Notes: generated by a model from the sequence alone, not told the origin. A stretch of DNA of 64,000 nt from Ruegeria spongiae (GCF_023502395.1 NZ_JAMFMB010000002.1:1-64000); one strand, 5' to 3'. Counted from the stretch's first letter, positions 25,673-35,381 are shown. Numbers and translations are program-made.

Positions 25673-27379
25673 ATGAACGACCTCTCGAAGATATCTTCGA
25701 CAGACCTCGGCCTTGAGCGCCGACTGCCTCTCCCCTTCGAGGGTGTTGATGTCAATTTCTGCCGGAACCCGCAGTGCTCAGGGCTGGGACTTTCTCCAGA
25801 TCCCTACAAGCGGCCTTTGGGTAGCCCGGCGGCACCGCCCGGAGCAATTCGTGGCGTGGTTGCTGGCAGTCGTCACAGTGAGTTTTTTACGTGTCCGACA
25901 TGCAGCACCAATCACCGCCTGAAGAACAACAAGGCGATTTTCGAAGAATACAACAGACTCAAGGATTTGCAACAGGTCGATCCGATTGCGCCGGGGTGCA
26001 GGAATCCTGAGTGCGAGAACCTGGGGAAATCACTGGCGGCGCACCCGGATCAATACCGAAGCTTTGGAAAGACCGCTGGCGGCGACCCCAGACATCAATG
26101 CAAATGCTGCAAGAAGACCTTTTCCATCGGCCGGGCCACGCGACGCCAGAAGCGCAGTGATAAGAACCCTCTTCTCTATCGCATGATGGTCAATGGCGTG
26201 CCATTCCTGAAGATGTGTTCCATCGCTCAGGTGTCGTATCACGACATCTACCGGAAGATCGACTTCATCTACGATCAAGTCCGCGCCTTTCGGGCTGAGC
26301 GTGAGGTCTTTGACGACATCGACTGGATGAAAGTCGGTTCACGCTTCGCAACAGACTCCCAATCTCTCAAGATGAACTGGCCCACCAAACGGGAGCGCAC
26401 CCAGATCATCGTTCAGCATTTATGCACCGCGCATGCCCGGAGCGGATTCATCATGGAGGCCGCCCTGCAATTTGACGACAAGGCCAGTCATGACAAGGTC
26501 GAAGCCGAGATGGCATTGGTCGGCGATGACCTTCTTTCAAAGTGCTTCCGTGAACATGGCCGACTCTGGTCCAAGACCGAGTTCGAGGACTACATTTCGA
26601 AGCTCCAGAAGCAGAAGCGGATCAAGGAAGAAGAGCTCTACCAGCTCCCGCACAGCGGGGCTCTGGTGCGCTACGACATCATGCAGTTTGCACATGCCTT
26701 GCGCCTTCGAGACATGGTCGGAGAGGCGGAGGGCAAGTTCGTTTTCGTGACGGATGGTGATGCCGGTCTGAAGGCTGCGTTCTGTGCGGCGATGGCGGAT
26801 TTGATCAAGCAGGACAGGGCTGACATCGCCCTGGTGTTCTTCAACAAAAAGATGAACAACGACCTTCGGAATGCCGCCTGGTCAGCCGGGCGCAGCATCC
26901 TGGCCGGCCAGACAGGACTTAGCGTCTCGCAGATCAATAAGCTCTCTGATGAGGATTATGCCGACCTGGTAGATACTGAAATTGCTGCATCACTCGTCGG
27001 CCATGATCTCAGGATGGGGTTCCATTGGCCATACCACACCAAATCAGAGCCAGACCGGCGCATAGAGCTCCTCACAGACCGTCCTGGGCGGGACTATAGA
27101 GCAACCGCCCGACTGCTGCGTTTGGCCACCCTCCGCAGCGTGGATTCCTATTTCAACAAGTTCCGGAGCAACCTCCGGTTCGCAGCCAGGCCACAGGTCT
27201 CGGAAACCAACGCCCGCAAGGCCTGGGACAAGTATTATCTCTACAAACCCGAGATCATGGTGAAGCTGACCGAGATCTACCGCTTCCACCACAACTGGGT
27301 TGGATACGGCTCAAAAGAAACGCCCGCGATGAAGCTCGGTCTTGCTCGCGGGCGTATTTATGAACGGGATTTTCTGTAG
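25673..27379 (+). CDS. Zinc-ribbon transposase-like protein with DDE-type core
   Basis: 568-residue protein of unassigned family. Two tandem zinc ribbons are visible: C30-x4-C35 with C74-x2-C77, and C109-x4-C114 with C143-x2-C146, both starting CRNPxCxxLG. A helix-turn-helix-like segment follows (FLKMCSIAQVSYHDIYRKIDF). Candidate catalytic acids are Asp228 in FATDSQ, Asp361 in VTDGD and a late glutamate. The C-terminus FHHNWVGYGSKETPAMKLGLA resembles the HNW...TPAxxLGL ending of IS transposases. The combination resembles InsA-like plus DDE architecture, but inverted repeat ends were not found, so mobility is inferred. GGAGG precedes the ATG. Confidence 0.6.
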   Translation: MNDLSKISSTDLGLERRLPLPFEGVDVNFCRNPQCSGLGLSPDPYKRPLGSPAAPPGAIRGVVAGSRHSEFFTCPTCSTNHRLKNNKAIFEEYNRLKDLQQVDPIAPGCRNPECENLGKSLAAHPDQYRSFGKTAGGDPRHQCKCCKKTFSIGRATRRQKRSDKNPLLYRMMVNGVPFLKMCSIAQVSYHDIYRKIDFIYDQVRAFRAEREVFDDIDWMKVGSRFATDSQSLKMNWPTKRERTQIIVQHLCTAHARSGFIMEAALQFDDKASHDKVEAEMALVGDDLLSKCFREHGRLWSKTEFEDYISKLQKQKRIKEEELYQLPHSGALVRYDIMQFAHALRLRDMVGEAEGKFVFVTDGDAGLKAAFCAAMADLIKQDRADIALVFFNKKMNNDLRNAAWSAGRSILAGQTGLSVSQINKLSDEDYADLVDTEIAASLVGHDLRMGFHWPYHTKSEPDRRIELLTDRPGRDYRATARLLRLATLRSVDSYFNKFRSNLRFAARPQVSETNARKAWDKYYLYKPEIMVKLTEIYRFHHNWVGYGSKETPAMKLGLARGRIYERDFL

Positions 27380-27423
27380 CCTATGACGACAGTTGCTCCA
27401 GCGACAGAAGTGCCGGAAAGACG

Positions 27424-28287
27424 TCAGCGATGCAGAGTGATCCGATGGATCAGCCGGAGATCACCTGCTTCACACTCAACCGAGACTTTGGTTCCATTCT
27501 TCATGACGAAGTCTTCGCGCACCAGATCCTGAATATCCGTTACTGCGTCAAAGAAGGACTCGTGGAATGAGAACTTCTTTTGCTCCCGGCCATACCAAAG
27601 ACAAGTCAGCTCGGCTTCGTCGATGTAGCGAGATTTCTTGATCCCCTCGAGAAGTGGTTCGGCGAATACTTCAGGGTGAGTATCGAAACCGAAGCGATCA
27701 AGCTTGATCAGGGCAGCAGCAAAATCAGCCATCCGCATACCACTAAACGCGTAAGCACTTTTGTCCCGCACACGGGGCCGCTGATAGCGTGACAGTGTCT
27801 TGACATCCAAGATCTTGATCAGATTGTCGACGTGCATATCGAACACCATCCCGCCGAGGTTTACATCAAGCTGATCGAGCCAAGTCTCGAAACTCTGCGT
27901 GCTGATGATTTCGTCTCGCGCCAGTTCCTTTGCCTTTGTGCGCGCCTTTGCAGAAACAGAGGTAGGACGAGCCTTTTTCAAGCCTTGGTAAAGAGCCTGC
28001 ATAGCGCGCTGCTCGAGGTGACCTTCCGGCAGAGGCGCTTCCTTGGGGCGAGGAGCTGGAGCAGATGGCGTTACGGTTGTATTTTGGATGGATGTGCTCA
28101 GCGTATCAGCCGCTGAGAATACAGAGTTCATCCGCCCCCAGCTTTGCTCACCATGGAGGCGGGCAATGAGCTCGAGAGATTGACTGTGGCCGATCTTATG
28201 ATCTGGCTTCAAAGCGGTGCGCAGACGTTTGGCCTGCGCTTTTGCGATGTCGGGATTTTCCGGGAATCCGGGTGTAAATTGAGACAT
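27424..28287 (-). CDS. Protein with glyoxalase-related N-terminal domain
   Basis: 287-residue cytoplasmic protein. Residues about 12-55 (AKAQAKRLRTALKPDHKIGHSQSLELIARLHGEQSW) match the short glyoxalase-related domain seen at the N-termini of many plasmid and island proteins (key residues: the HSQSLELIARLHG helix). The rest (residues 80-287) is not recognised. It ends 45 bases from the convergent transposase-like gene. The ATG at 28287 follows an A/G-rich GGAAAAAAGAAAAC. Function unknown. Confidence 0.6.
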   Translation of the reverse strand: MSQFTPGFPENPDIAKAQAKRLRTALKPDHKIGHSQSLELIARLHGEQSWGRMNSVFSAADTLSTSIQNTTVTPSAPAPRPKEAPLPEGHLEQRAMQALYQGLKKARPTSVSAKARTKAKELARDEIISTQSFETWLDQLDVNLGGMVFDMHVDNLIKILDVKTLSRYQRPRVRDKSAYAFSGMRMADFAAALIKLDRFGFDTHPEVFAEPLLEGIKKSRYIDEAELTCLWYGREQKKFSFHESFFDAVTDIQDLVREDFVMKNGTKVSVECEAGDLRLIHRITLHR

Positions 28288-28621
28288 GTTTTCTTTTTTC
28301 CATTGCGGATCTTTTTTGTGTCGGGGCTCAGTCCGTTGCCGCCACAAAGACCCTGATGGAAAAGGAAACTCTGTCGCAGATTAGATGCGTATGTTCTTCA
28401 TGGGGCAAAGCCCTGGACCGGAATGGCCATACGCGGCGCAAGGGGAATATAGGTCTCTTCTTCAGATTGAGAAGTGTTTTTTGGATTTTCTTGCAGAAGG
28501 ATTCCGGAAAAATTGAAATGGCTGTTGCGCAAGAGTTGATCCGAGCGTGTTTGCCCTATATCCGTTTGGAAATATTGCTTTTTGAGGGATTGAACATGGC
28601 AAAGACCGGGGTTGGTCAATA
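28288..28621. other. 334-base AT-rich gap
   Basis: This gap between the divergent glyoxalase-related and hypothetical genes is AT-richer than the surroundings and must contain both promoters. A small open frame from ATG 28518 (34 codons) ends with a TAG that shares bases with the GTG of the next gene (TAGTG), a possible leader peptide. Its ribosome binding site is poor, so I do not annotate it as a gene. Confidence 0.3.
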
Positions 28622-29170
28622 GTGCTGCCGGATAGTTTGGAGCACCATGGAGTCAACTATGGTCTGAAACATCTCCATCAATATCACCGCGAATTTCCTT
28701 GGCGTTGCCAAGATGGGGCTGAAGCGACCTTCAGGGTCCGTGTCCGATACAGCAATCACTGTGTCAGCGAAGAATTGCATGGTAATGCACCTGATGGCGC
28801 ATGCTGCTTTCTCGACCATAAGCAAGTCATGCGCGTTTTTGATCCAGATCGTTATCAATGGTCGTTGGAGCTTCCGAGTGTAGTCGAGGGTCTATTCCTG
28901 AAGCCTACCACTAAAATAAAAATGACAACCGAGGGCAATTGGTATCACTTTCGGCTTCAGATGAAGCACCCCCTTCCAAACGGCGAGAAATACTACTGCT
29001 TTGTGAGGCTTCGCTATATTGAAAAATTGAGCAAGAATCCCGTTCGGCATCGCATCAGTATGTATGTTGAAAGCGCATATTCCCGACAGACGCCGCCGCT
29101 TACTCCGCACCATCAGGCAAACACAATGTTTGGTAGGTTGGCTGAGGGATTAGCGTCCAAGAAAAACTAA
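28622..29170 (+). CDS. Hypothetical protein, unrecognised
   Basis: 182-residue protein with a GTG start; GGGG lies 10 bases upstream. No signal peptide or membrane span. The N-terminus EHHGVNYGLKHLHQYHREFPW is rich in His and aromatic residues, and the middle (RVRVRYSNHCVSEELHG) looks like a compact alpha-beta fold with an ordered DHKQVMRVFDPDRYQW segment. Codon use and base composition are AT-richer than the flanks, suggesting transfer. I do not recognise the family. A strong hairpin follows the stop. Confidence 0.6.
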   Translation: MLPDSLEHHGVNYGLKHLHQYHREFPWRCQDGAEATFRVRVRYSNHCVSEELHGNAPDGACCFLDHKQVMRVFDPDRYQWSLELPSVVEGLFLKPTTKIKMTTEGNWYHFRLQMKHPLPNGEKYYCFVRLRYIEKLSKNPVRHRISMYVESAYSRQTPPLTPHHQANTMFGRLAEGLASKKN

Positions 29171-29171
29171 A

Positions 29172-29188
29172 GGGCGGCAAAGCCGCCC
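29172..29188 (+). terminator. Hairpin after the hypothetical gene
   Basis: GGGCGGC/GCCGCCC with an AAA loop directly after the stop codon. No T-tract follows, so termination would be weak or factor-assisted. Confidence 0.45.
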
Positions 29189-29611
29189 TGGAGTAGTCTA
29201 CTCGACTTACCAAACCCGAGGGCCCACAGCCATAAGCAAGTGCGCGAATTGCTCCGCGGGGTCAGTGCTGTCGGGCTCTCGCCCTCAGTCGATCCGTCAC
29301 TGACAAGAAGAATATAGGTCAAGTAGCATTAGTCTGCAAGAGAATTCGAGAGACAGTCGAACGCAGCGCTAACAGAACATTAAGCGTCAATCATGAATGA
29401 CAGGTATTGATTGCCTGATAGCAATAAAAGGAAACGGCCTGCCAGTAGTTTGGCAGGCCGCTGGTGTGTTTTGCTACGTGAGAACCACAGCCTCAACATT
29501 TACGATCAGGGGCTGGGCCACAGGGCGCCCTTTTTGCATTTGATATCAGGGGGTTTCAGGTCCACAATTGGCGGGCACGTCGATCTACCAATCCAAAAAG
29601 GGATGATTTTC
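29189..29611. other. 423-base gap with one strong hairpin
   Basis: No gene is supported. A perfect 10-bp inverted repeat CGGCCTGCCA/TGGCAGGCCG with a 6-base loop lies at 29435-29460, a possible terminator or small RNA end. The stretch 29200-29290 has several GC-rich short repeats but no recognisable RNA family. It may mark the right edge of the accessory patch. Confidence 0.4.
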
Positions 29612-30109
29612 ATGAGACGCTTGAGTTCACTTGCCGCAATTCTGTCTCTGTGCCTCTGGTCCGGGTCGGGACAGGCGCAGGGGCTGATCGACAAGGGCTT
29701 TGTGCATGGCTGGAACGTGATGGTCGATCCGGCTTTTGGAAATGGCTGCCTGATCCAGACCGTCTATCAGGATCTCTCAATCGTGCGGCTGGGCTATGAT
29801 GCGACCCAAAACCGGGGCTATTTCACCGTGATCAGCAAGGATTGGGGGCAGATCAACAAGGGCGAGACCTATCCTATCGAGTTCGATCTGGACGGGCAGA
29901 AATTTGACGCCACTGCGATCGGCATGAAGACTGACGGCATTCCCGGTGCGGTGGTCTTCTTCACCGACCGCAGCTTTGTCGACGCCATCGCCAAGCGCAA
30001 GGTCATGACGGTCTATGGCGCAACCGGGCAGGAGGTGATGGCGATTGATCTGGCCGGGACCGACAAGGCGCTGGAATATGCGCGCAAATGCCAGGATCAG
30101 CAGGGTTGA
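29612..30109 (+). CDS. Secreted hypothetical protein
   Basis: 165-residue exported protein. The signal peptide MRRLSSLAAILSLCLWSGSG ends near QAQ. The mature part contains two cysteines (NGCLIQ and ARKCQD) that could form one disulfide and a beta-rich pattern with YFTVISKDW and GYDATQNRG. Family not recognised. The open frame begins earlier (29411) but only the ATG at 29612 gives a signal peptide. It ends 2 bases before the convergent RNase T2. Confidence 0.7.
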   Translation: MRRLSSLAAILSLCLWSGSGQAQGLIDKGFVHGWNVMVDPAFGNGCLIQTVYQDLSIVRLGYDATQNRGYFTVISKDWGQINKGETYPIEFDLDGQKFDATAIGMKTDGIPGAVVFFTDRSFVDAIAKRKVMTVYGATGQEVMAIDLAGTDKALEYARKCQDQQG

Positions 30110-30111
30110 GA

Positions 30112-30741
30112 TCAGCGAATCGGGTCGAACTGCGCGTCCTTGGCACGGCAATCGCGGATCACGTCGCGGCCACAGGGAACCGGGTCGAGCAATTTCGACA
30201 GGCACAGGCGTGCTTCCTCGATATAGCCGTCGCGACAGGTGATCGTGATCATGTCGCGCTCCAGCGCCGGGTTGGCTTGCAGGAAGGCCTCTTCCACCAC
30301 TGTGGCGGGCAGGGTGACCGATTGATCCAGCTTGCGAAAGACCGGCGGGCGGGTGACCGCCGCGTAAGCCTGCCGGGACAGATCAAAATACTCTGACGCA
30401 GGCAGGCCCGAGCAGGTGCCGTGTTTTTTCCACTGATGCCAGGCCAGCCCGGAACTGCCTTGAATATCTGACATTTCCCGCGTCATCCCGCGCGACGGCG
30501 GCGCGTGGCTGGTACGGCAGTAAGATGGCCAGCCGCGATGGAATTGCGGCCAGAGTCCATGCAGGATCCAGCCATGATCCTGCGCCGCGCCGCATTGATC
30601 GGCCCCACGCGCATCGCCCTCGCGCGCGCACCAGTTCGGCGACCAACTCAGCGACAGGACATAGTAGTCGAATTCCCCCGCTTTCTCACCCTCGGCAAGC
30701 AGCGGAACGGCGCTCAGGCACCAGACGAGAAACCAGCGCAT
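30112..30741 (-). CDS. Ribonuclease T2 family protein
   Basis: 209-residue secreted endoribonuclease. A signal peptide (FLVWCLSAVPLLA) precedes the two catalytic signatures: WILHGLWPQ (CAS1) and WHQWKKHGTCS (CAS2). Eight cysteines are consistent with disulfides in the periplasm. It cleaves single-stranded RNA through 2',3'-cyclic phosphate, probably for RNA scavenging. It is on its own with a short gap from the divergent trcR gene. Confidence 0.9.
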   Translation of the reverse strand: MRWFLVWCLSAVPLLAEGEKAGEFDYYVLSLSWSPNWCAREGDARGADQCGAAQDHGWILHGLWPQFHRGWPSYCRTSHAPPSRGMTREMSDIQGSSGLAWHQWKKHGTCSGLPASEYFDLSRQAYAAVTRPPVFRKLDQSVTLPATVVEEAFLQANPALERDMITITCRDGYIEEARLCLSKLLDPVPCGRDVIRDCRAKDAQFDPIR

Positions 30742-30872
30742 TCGGCTCTTCCCTTATTGCAATGTCGCGACTATATACGGGCGAAGTTCCCCGACAACGG
30801 AAACCTGCCCAAGGGCAACCTGGGCCGCCGAATTCCGGCGACGGGACAGATGTATTCTAAGGAGACAGGCTC

Positions 30873-31634
30873 ATGTCGAAACCCCTGATGGCCAAGGCAA
30901 CCGCCGTATGGCTGGTGGACAACACCACGATCAGCTTCAAGCAGATCGCGGATTTCGTGGGCATGCACGAACTGGAAATTCAGGGCATCGCCGATGGCGA
31001 TGTGGCGGCGGGTGTCAAAGGCTTTGACCCGATTACCAACAACCAGCTGACCCAGGCAGAGATTGATACCGCGCAGTCGAACCCGATGCACCGGCTCAAG
31101 CTCAAGTTCAACCCGGCAGCCAGCGGTGAAGAAAAGCGCCGTGGCCCGCGCTATACCCCGCTTTCCAAGCGTCAGGATCGCCCGGCTTCGATCCTGTGGC
31201 TGGTCAAGTTCCACCCGGAACTGAGTGACGGGCAGATTTCCAAACTGGTCGGCACAACCAAGCCGACCATCCAGGCGATCCGCGAGCGGACCCATTGGAA
31301 CATCTCGCAGATTCAGCCCATCGACCCGGTAGCACTGGGCCTGTGCAAGCAATCTGAGCTGGACAAGGTCGTGCAGAAAGCCGCCGCCAAGAAAGTTGCC
31401 GAAGGTGGCGTAATGAGCGATGACGAGCGCCGCAAGCTGGTCTCGACCGAACAGTCGCTTGAGATGGAGGCCGAGCCACGCATCCCGACCGCGATCGAAG
31501 GGCTGGAAACCTTCACGCTGGGCAGCGCCCCGGAAGAGAAAGAAGAGCCGATCGTCGATGCTGACAGCTTCTTCAACCTTCCCAATAGCGACGAGGACGA
31601 AGAAGAAGACAACAGCGACGATCCGCGTTACTGA
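30873..31634 (+). CDS. trcR: DUF1013 cell-cycle regulator TrcR
   Basis: 253-residue protein of the alphaproteobacterial DUF1013 family. Helix-turn-helix segments are visible in the N-terminal half (VDNTTISFKQIADFVGMHELEI and GQISKLVGTTKPTIQAIR), and the C-terminus is strongly acidic (NSDEDEEEDNSDDPR). In Caulobacter relatives TrcR is a transcriptional regulator linked to RNA polymerase and cell cycle. AAGGAG precedes the ATG. A strong terminator follows. Confidence 0.85.
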   Translation: MSKPLMAKATAVWLVDNTTISFKQIADFVGMHELEIQGIADGDVAAGVKGFDPITNNQLTQAEIDTAQSNPMHRLKLKFNPAASGEEKRRGPRYTPLSKRQDRPASILWLVKFHPELSDGQISKLVGTTKPTIQAIRERTHWNISQIQPIDPVALGLCKQSELDKVVQKAAAKKVAEGGVMSDDERRKLVSTEQSLEMEAEPRIPTAIEGLETFTLGSAPEEKEEPIVDADSFFNLPNSDEDEEEDNSDDPRY

Positions 31635-31654
31635 CGCTCTGACAGAGACGTAGG

Positions 31655-31686
31655 AAAGGCCACCGGACATACCGGTGGCCTTTTTT
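31655..31686 (+). terminator. Rho-independent terminator after trcR
   Basis: GGCCACCGG/CCGGTGGCC stem with a 5-base loop followed by six T residues. Confidence 0.9.
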
Positions 31687-31824
31687 GTTGCCACCACACC
31701 AGGGGTGGTTTGGCAGGTGGCAACCTGAGCGCATTCCTCTGGCTTGACCCACGCGGACGCATGCGGTGAACTGCCTTCGAATTGCAACGCATCGCGGGAA
31801 ACCGCCGTCACGAGGAGGCAGAGA

Positions 31825-32046
31825 ATGACAAGTGCCAGACTGTACAAGGGTCTGATTGCAGGGTTTGCGGCAGCGATGCTGGCGGTGGTTCCAATCTCGG
31901 AGGCGCAGGCGGATCATAAGAAAAAGACCGATGACGCGATCAAGGGTGCGCTGATCGGTGCGGGCGTGGGCGCGCTGATCGGCAAGGGTCGGGGCGCTGC
32001 GGCTGGCGCTATTTTGGGCGCCGTGATTGGCGCCAACGCGAAATGA
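31825..32046 (+). CDS. Small glycine-zipper secreted protein
   Basis: 73-residue protein with a signal peptide (LIAGFAAAMLAVVPISEAQA) and a C-terminal glycine zipper (GALIGAGVGALIGKGRGAAAG), similar in pattern to the zipper of the OmpA lipoprotein in this window. Such proteins insert in the envelope; role unknown. GAGGAGG lies in front of the ATG. Confidence 0.65.
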   Translation: MTSARLYKGLIAGFAAAMLAVVPISEAQADHKKKTDDAIKGALIGAGVGALIGKGRGAAAGAILGAVIGANAK

Positions 32047-32099
32047 TCTGGCCGGTTGCGGCCCTAACCTATGCATTTAAGCTTGGGAGTTTTTCCGTG

Positions 32100-32468
32100 A
32101 TGTCCAGAAACAGATTTACCAGCGCGGCGCTTGCCGCCCTGCTGATAGCCCCGGTCTCGGCCAGTGCCGATGACGCGGCGGACGCGATGGTGCAGGACGC
32201 GCTGCCCATCATGTACCACAGCTGCGCCAGTGTCGTGGAACAAGGCCATGGCGACGAGGCCTTTGTCTATGACGTGGTCGAGAAAATGACCGCCGTGTCG
32301 CTCTATAACCGGCAGATTGACATCACAGTGTTTTCCGACAGCGACGCGGACGAAGCTAGGCTGCACGCCGCCTTTGTCGAGGCGCTGAAGGCCGGGTGTT
32401 CAGCGGATCAGAACGCCTTGCTGGCCGGGGTGGTCGACAATGCGGTGAAGGCGGCGCTCGGGCTCTAA
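32100..32468 (+). CDS. Small secreted hypothetical protein
   Basis: 122-residue protein with signal peptide (FTSAALAALLIAPVSASA) and two cysteines that may pair (YHSCASV and KAGCSAD). Not recognised. Follows the glycine-zipper gene by 53 bases and may share its transcript. A GTG at 32097 is an alternative start. A terminator follows. Confidence 0.6.
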   Translation: MSRNRFTSAALAALLIAPVSASADDAADAMVQDALPIMYHSCASVVEQGHGDEAFVYDVVEKMTAVSLYNRQIDITVFSDSDADEARLHAAFVEALKAGCSADQNALLAGVVDNAVKAALGL

Positions 32469-32487
32469 GCCTGAGGAGATCAAAACA

Positions 32488-32520
32488 AAGAGCCCGCCAA
32501 ATAGACGGGCTCTTCTTGTT
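32488..32520. terminator. Terminator between the convergent small gene and clpB
   Basis: AAGAGCCCG pairs with CGGGCTCTT across a 9-base loop, followed by CTTGTT. Usable from the left; on the other strand the A-rich left arm gives a short T run, so it may serve clpB as well. Confidence 0.65.
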
Positions 32521-32545
32521 TGGTCAGCAGGGTTGTGGGCTCGCG

Positions 32546-35164
32546 TCAGTGCACCACGGCATCATCCGGGCGCGGACGGTCGGACGTGCCCAGCCGATCA
32601 CCGATGATCAACCCGTCAGGGCCTGCGGTGACCGGGACGGTGTCGCCATCCTTGATCTCACCGGCCAGCAACGCCTCGGCCAGTGGGTTCTGCAGCGCGC
32701 GCTGAATTACCCGCTTCAGCGGACGTGCGCCGAAAACCGGGTCATAGCCTTCGTTGGCAAGCCATTCCCGCGCGCCCTCATCCATGGCCAGCTCGATCTT
32801 GCGGCCTGCCAGACGTTTCTTGAGCCGTGCCATCTGGATATCGACGATCCCGTCCATATCAGCCCGCTTGAGCCGATCGAAGATGATCGTCTCGTCCAAA
32901 CGGTTCAGGAATTCGGGTCGGAAATGTGCCCGGACCGCGTCCATCACATCGCGCCGTGCCTGCGCGCTGTCCGCGCCATCGGGCAACTGGCTGAGCGCTT
33001 GCGAGCCGAGGTTCGACGTCAGGATGATCAGCGTCTGCTTGAAGTCCACGGTGCGGCCCTGACCGTCGGTCAGCACGCCATCATCCAGAACCTGCAACAG
33101 CACGTTGAACACGTCCGGGTGCGCCTTTTCGACCTCATCGAACAGCACGACCTGATAGGGGCGGCGCCGCACGGCTTCGGTCAGCACGCCGCCTTCGTCA
33201 TACCCGACATAGCCCGGAGGAGCCCCGATCAGACGGGCGACCGCGTGCTTTTCCATGAACTCGGACATGTCGATGCGCACCATCGCGTTGTCGTCGTCGA
33301 ACAGGAAGTTCGCCACCGCCTTGGTCAGTTCGGTTTTCCCCACGCCGGTCGGCCCGAGGAACAGGAACGAGCCCAGCGGGCGGCCTTCGTCGTTCAGGCC
33401 AGCGCGCGCACGGCGCACGGCGTTGGACACGGCTGTGACCGCCGCATCCTGACCGATGACGCGCCCATGCAGATCATCTTCCATCCGCAGCAGTTTCTCT
33501 CGCTCGCCTTCCAGCATTTTCGAGGTCGGGATACCGGTCCAACGTTCGACAACGGAGGCGATCTGTTCCGGGCGCACGGTTTCCTCGGCCATCATCTGGC
33601 TGCTTTCGGAATTCTCGGCCTCGGTCAGCTTTTTCTCAAGCTCGGGGATGACGCCATAGGACAGCTCCCCCGCCTTGGCGAGATTGCCCTCGCGCTTGGC
33701 AATCTCCAAATCGGCGCGCGCCTTGTCGAGCTGCTCTTTCAGATCGCGGTTCCCGGCAAGCTTGTCGCGTTCAGATTGCCATTGGGCGGTCATCTCGGCA
33801 GATTTCTCCTGCAGATCGGCCAGGTCCTTTTGCAAGGTCTCCAGGCGATCCTTGGAGGCCGCGTCATCCTCAAGCTTCAGCGCCTCTTCCTCGATCTGCA
33901 ACTGCAGAATCTGACGATCCAGCTGGTCCAGTTCCTCGGGCTTGCTGTCCACCTCCATCCGAAGGCGCGACGCGGCCTCATCGACAAGGTCGATGGCCTT
34001 GTCGGGCAGGAACCGGTCGGTGATATAGCGATGCGACAGGGTCGCCGCCGAGACCAGCGCCGAATCCGAAATGCGCACGCCGTGGTGCAGCTCGTATTTT
34101 TCCTTGATGCCGCGCAGGATGCTGATCGTGTCCTCGACGGTGGGTTCAGCCACCAGAACGGGCTGGAACCGGCGCGCGAGGGCGGCGTCCTTTTCCACGT
34201 ATTTGCGATACTCATCCAGCGTGGTGGCGCCGATACAATGCAGCTCACCCCGGGCAAGCGCAGGTTTGATCAGGTTGGCGGCATCCATTGCACCATCAGA
34301 TTTCCCGGCCCCGACCAACGTGTGCATCTCGTCGATGAACAGGATGACCTCACCAGCGGCTTCGGTCACCTCGGTCAGAACGGCTTTGAGGCGTTCTTCG
34401 AACTCACCGCGGTATTTCGCACCGGCGATCAGTGCGCCCATGTCGAGCGCGAGCAGCTTTTTGTCCTTCAGCGATTCCGGCACATCCCCATTGATGATGC
34501 GCAGGGCCATGCCCTCGGCGATCGCGGTTTTACCGACGCCGGGTTCCCCGATCAGCACCGGATTGTTCTTGGTGCGACGCGACAGAACCTGCATCGAGCG
34601 GCGGATTTCCTCATCCCGCCCTATAATAGGGTCGATTTTCCCTTCGGCGGCCGCCTCGGTCAGATCGCGCGCGTATTTCTTGAGCGCGTCATAACCTTCC
34701 TCCGCTGATGCGGTGTCGGCGGTGCGACCTTTGCGGATGTCATTGATCGCCTCGTTCAGAGACTGGGCCGAGACATGCCCGGCTTCCAACGCCTCCTTGG
34801 CTTTGGATTTCACCATGCAAAGCGCCATCAGCACCCGTTCGACCGGCACAAAGCTGTCGCCCGCTTTCTGTGCGATCTTCTCGGCCTCGGCCATCACCTT
34901 GCCGGTCTGGCCGTCCAGATAGACCTGCGCGGCATCGCCGCTGACCTTGGGCTGTTTCGACAGGCTGAGCTCCAGCGCCTCGGCCACACGGCCGGGATTG
35001 CCGCCGGAGCGGGTGATCAGGTTGCTGGCAAGCCCCTGGTCGTCATCCATCAATGCCTTGAGAATATGCTCGGGCGTCAGCCTCTGGTGACCTTCGCGAA
35101 TGGCAATGGTCTGAGCGGCCTGCACGAACCCTCGTGCCCGCTCGGTGAACTTGTTCAAGTCCAT
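32546..35164 (-). CDS. clpB: ATP-dependent chaperone ClpB
   Basis: 872-residue AAA+ disaggregase that works with DnaK to rescue aggregated proteins. Two nucleotide-binding domains are visible with Walker [14 protein letters not shown] and [12 protein letters not shown], separated by the long coiled-coil middle domain (about residues 410-520), and an N-terminal double Clp repeat. Walker [15 protein letters not shown] follows. Length matches the family. AAAGGAG precedes the ATG. A heat-shock promoter candidate lies upstream. Confidence 0.97.
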   Translation of the reverse strand: MDLNKFTERARGFVQAAQTIAIREGHQRLTPEHILKALMDDDQGLASNLITRSGGNPGRVAEALELSLSKQPKVSGDAAQVYLDGQTGKVMAEAEKIAQKAGDSFVPVERVLMALCMVKSKAKEALEAGHVSAQSLNEAINDIRKGRTADTASAEEGYDALKKYARDLTEAAAEGKIDPIIGRDEEIRRSMQVLSRRTKNNPVLIGEPGVGKTAIAEGMALRIINGDVPESLKDKKLLALDMGALIAGAKYRGEFEERLKAVLTEVTEAAGEVILFIDEMHTLVGAGKSDGAMDAANLIKPALARGELHCIGATTLDEYRKYVEKDAALARRFQPVLVAEPTVEDTISILRGIKEKYELHHGVRISDSALVSAATLSHRYITDRFLPDKAIDLVDEAASRLRMEVDSKPEELDQLDRQILQLQIEEEALKLEDDAASKDRLETLQKDLADLQEKSAEMTAQWQSERDKLAGNRDLKEQLDKARADLEIAKREGNLAKAGELSYGVIPELEKKLTEAENSESSQMMAEETVRPEQIASVVERWTGIPTSKMLEGEREKLLRMEDDLHGRVIGQDAAVTAVSNAVRRARAGLNDEGRPLGSFLFLGPTGVGKTELTKAVANFLFDDDNAMVRIDMSEFMEKHAVARLIGAPPGYVGYDEGGVLTEAVRRRPYQVVLFDEVEKAHPDVFNVLLQVLDDGVLTDGQGRTVDFKQTLIILTSNLGSQALSQLPDGADSAQARRDVMDAVRAHFRPEFLNRLDETIIFDRLKRADMDGIVDIQMARLKKRLAGRKIELAMDEGAREWLANEGYDPVFGARPLKRVIQRALQNPLAEALLAGEIKDGDTVPVTAGPDGLIIGDRLGTSDRPRPDDAVVH

Positions 35165-35239
35165 ATTGTTCTCCTTTCAAAGCGCCCGGTTCGATCAGCG
35201 CCCGCTGGGCGGCACGCTACGGTGTGGGCCTCGGCAAAT

Positions 35240-35268
35240 ATTTGGGAACACTGGGCCGCAACCGCAAG
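35240..35268 (-). promoter_or_regulatory. Candidate RpoH promoter for clpB
   Basis: On the minus strand CTTGCGG and CCCAAAT are 15 bases apart, close to the CTTG-N-CCCAT style of heat-shock sigma-32 promoters. It lies about 75 bases upstream of clpB. The match is partial, so this is a suggestion. Confidence 0.4.
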
Positions 35269-35381
35269 AGGGTCCAGAGTATTTCCTCGGCATTTACGGG
35301 AGGTTGCGGAAGATGCGCTTGGTGGACATTGCGTCGCGCTCCGGTTAGCTAGGCGCAACATCCACATTCCTGAGGTATTGC

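Noticed and set aside
28356-28622. 88-codon plus-strand frame in the AT-rich gap
   Set aside because: No good ribosome binding site and no family signal; only its last 34 codons are mentioned as a possible leader peptide.
29200-29290. Possible small structured RNA
   Set aside because: Short GC-rich repeats are present but no known RNA family pattern could be recognised.
32396-34708. 770-codon plus-strand frame
   Set aside because: Shadow of clpB.
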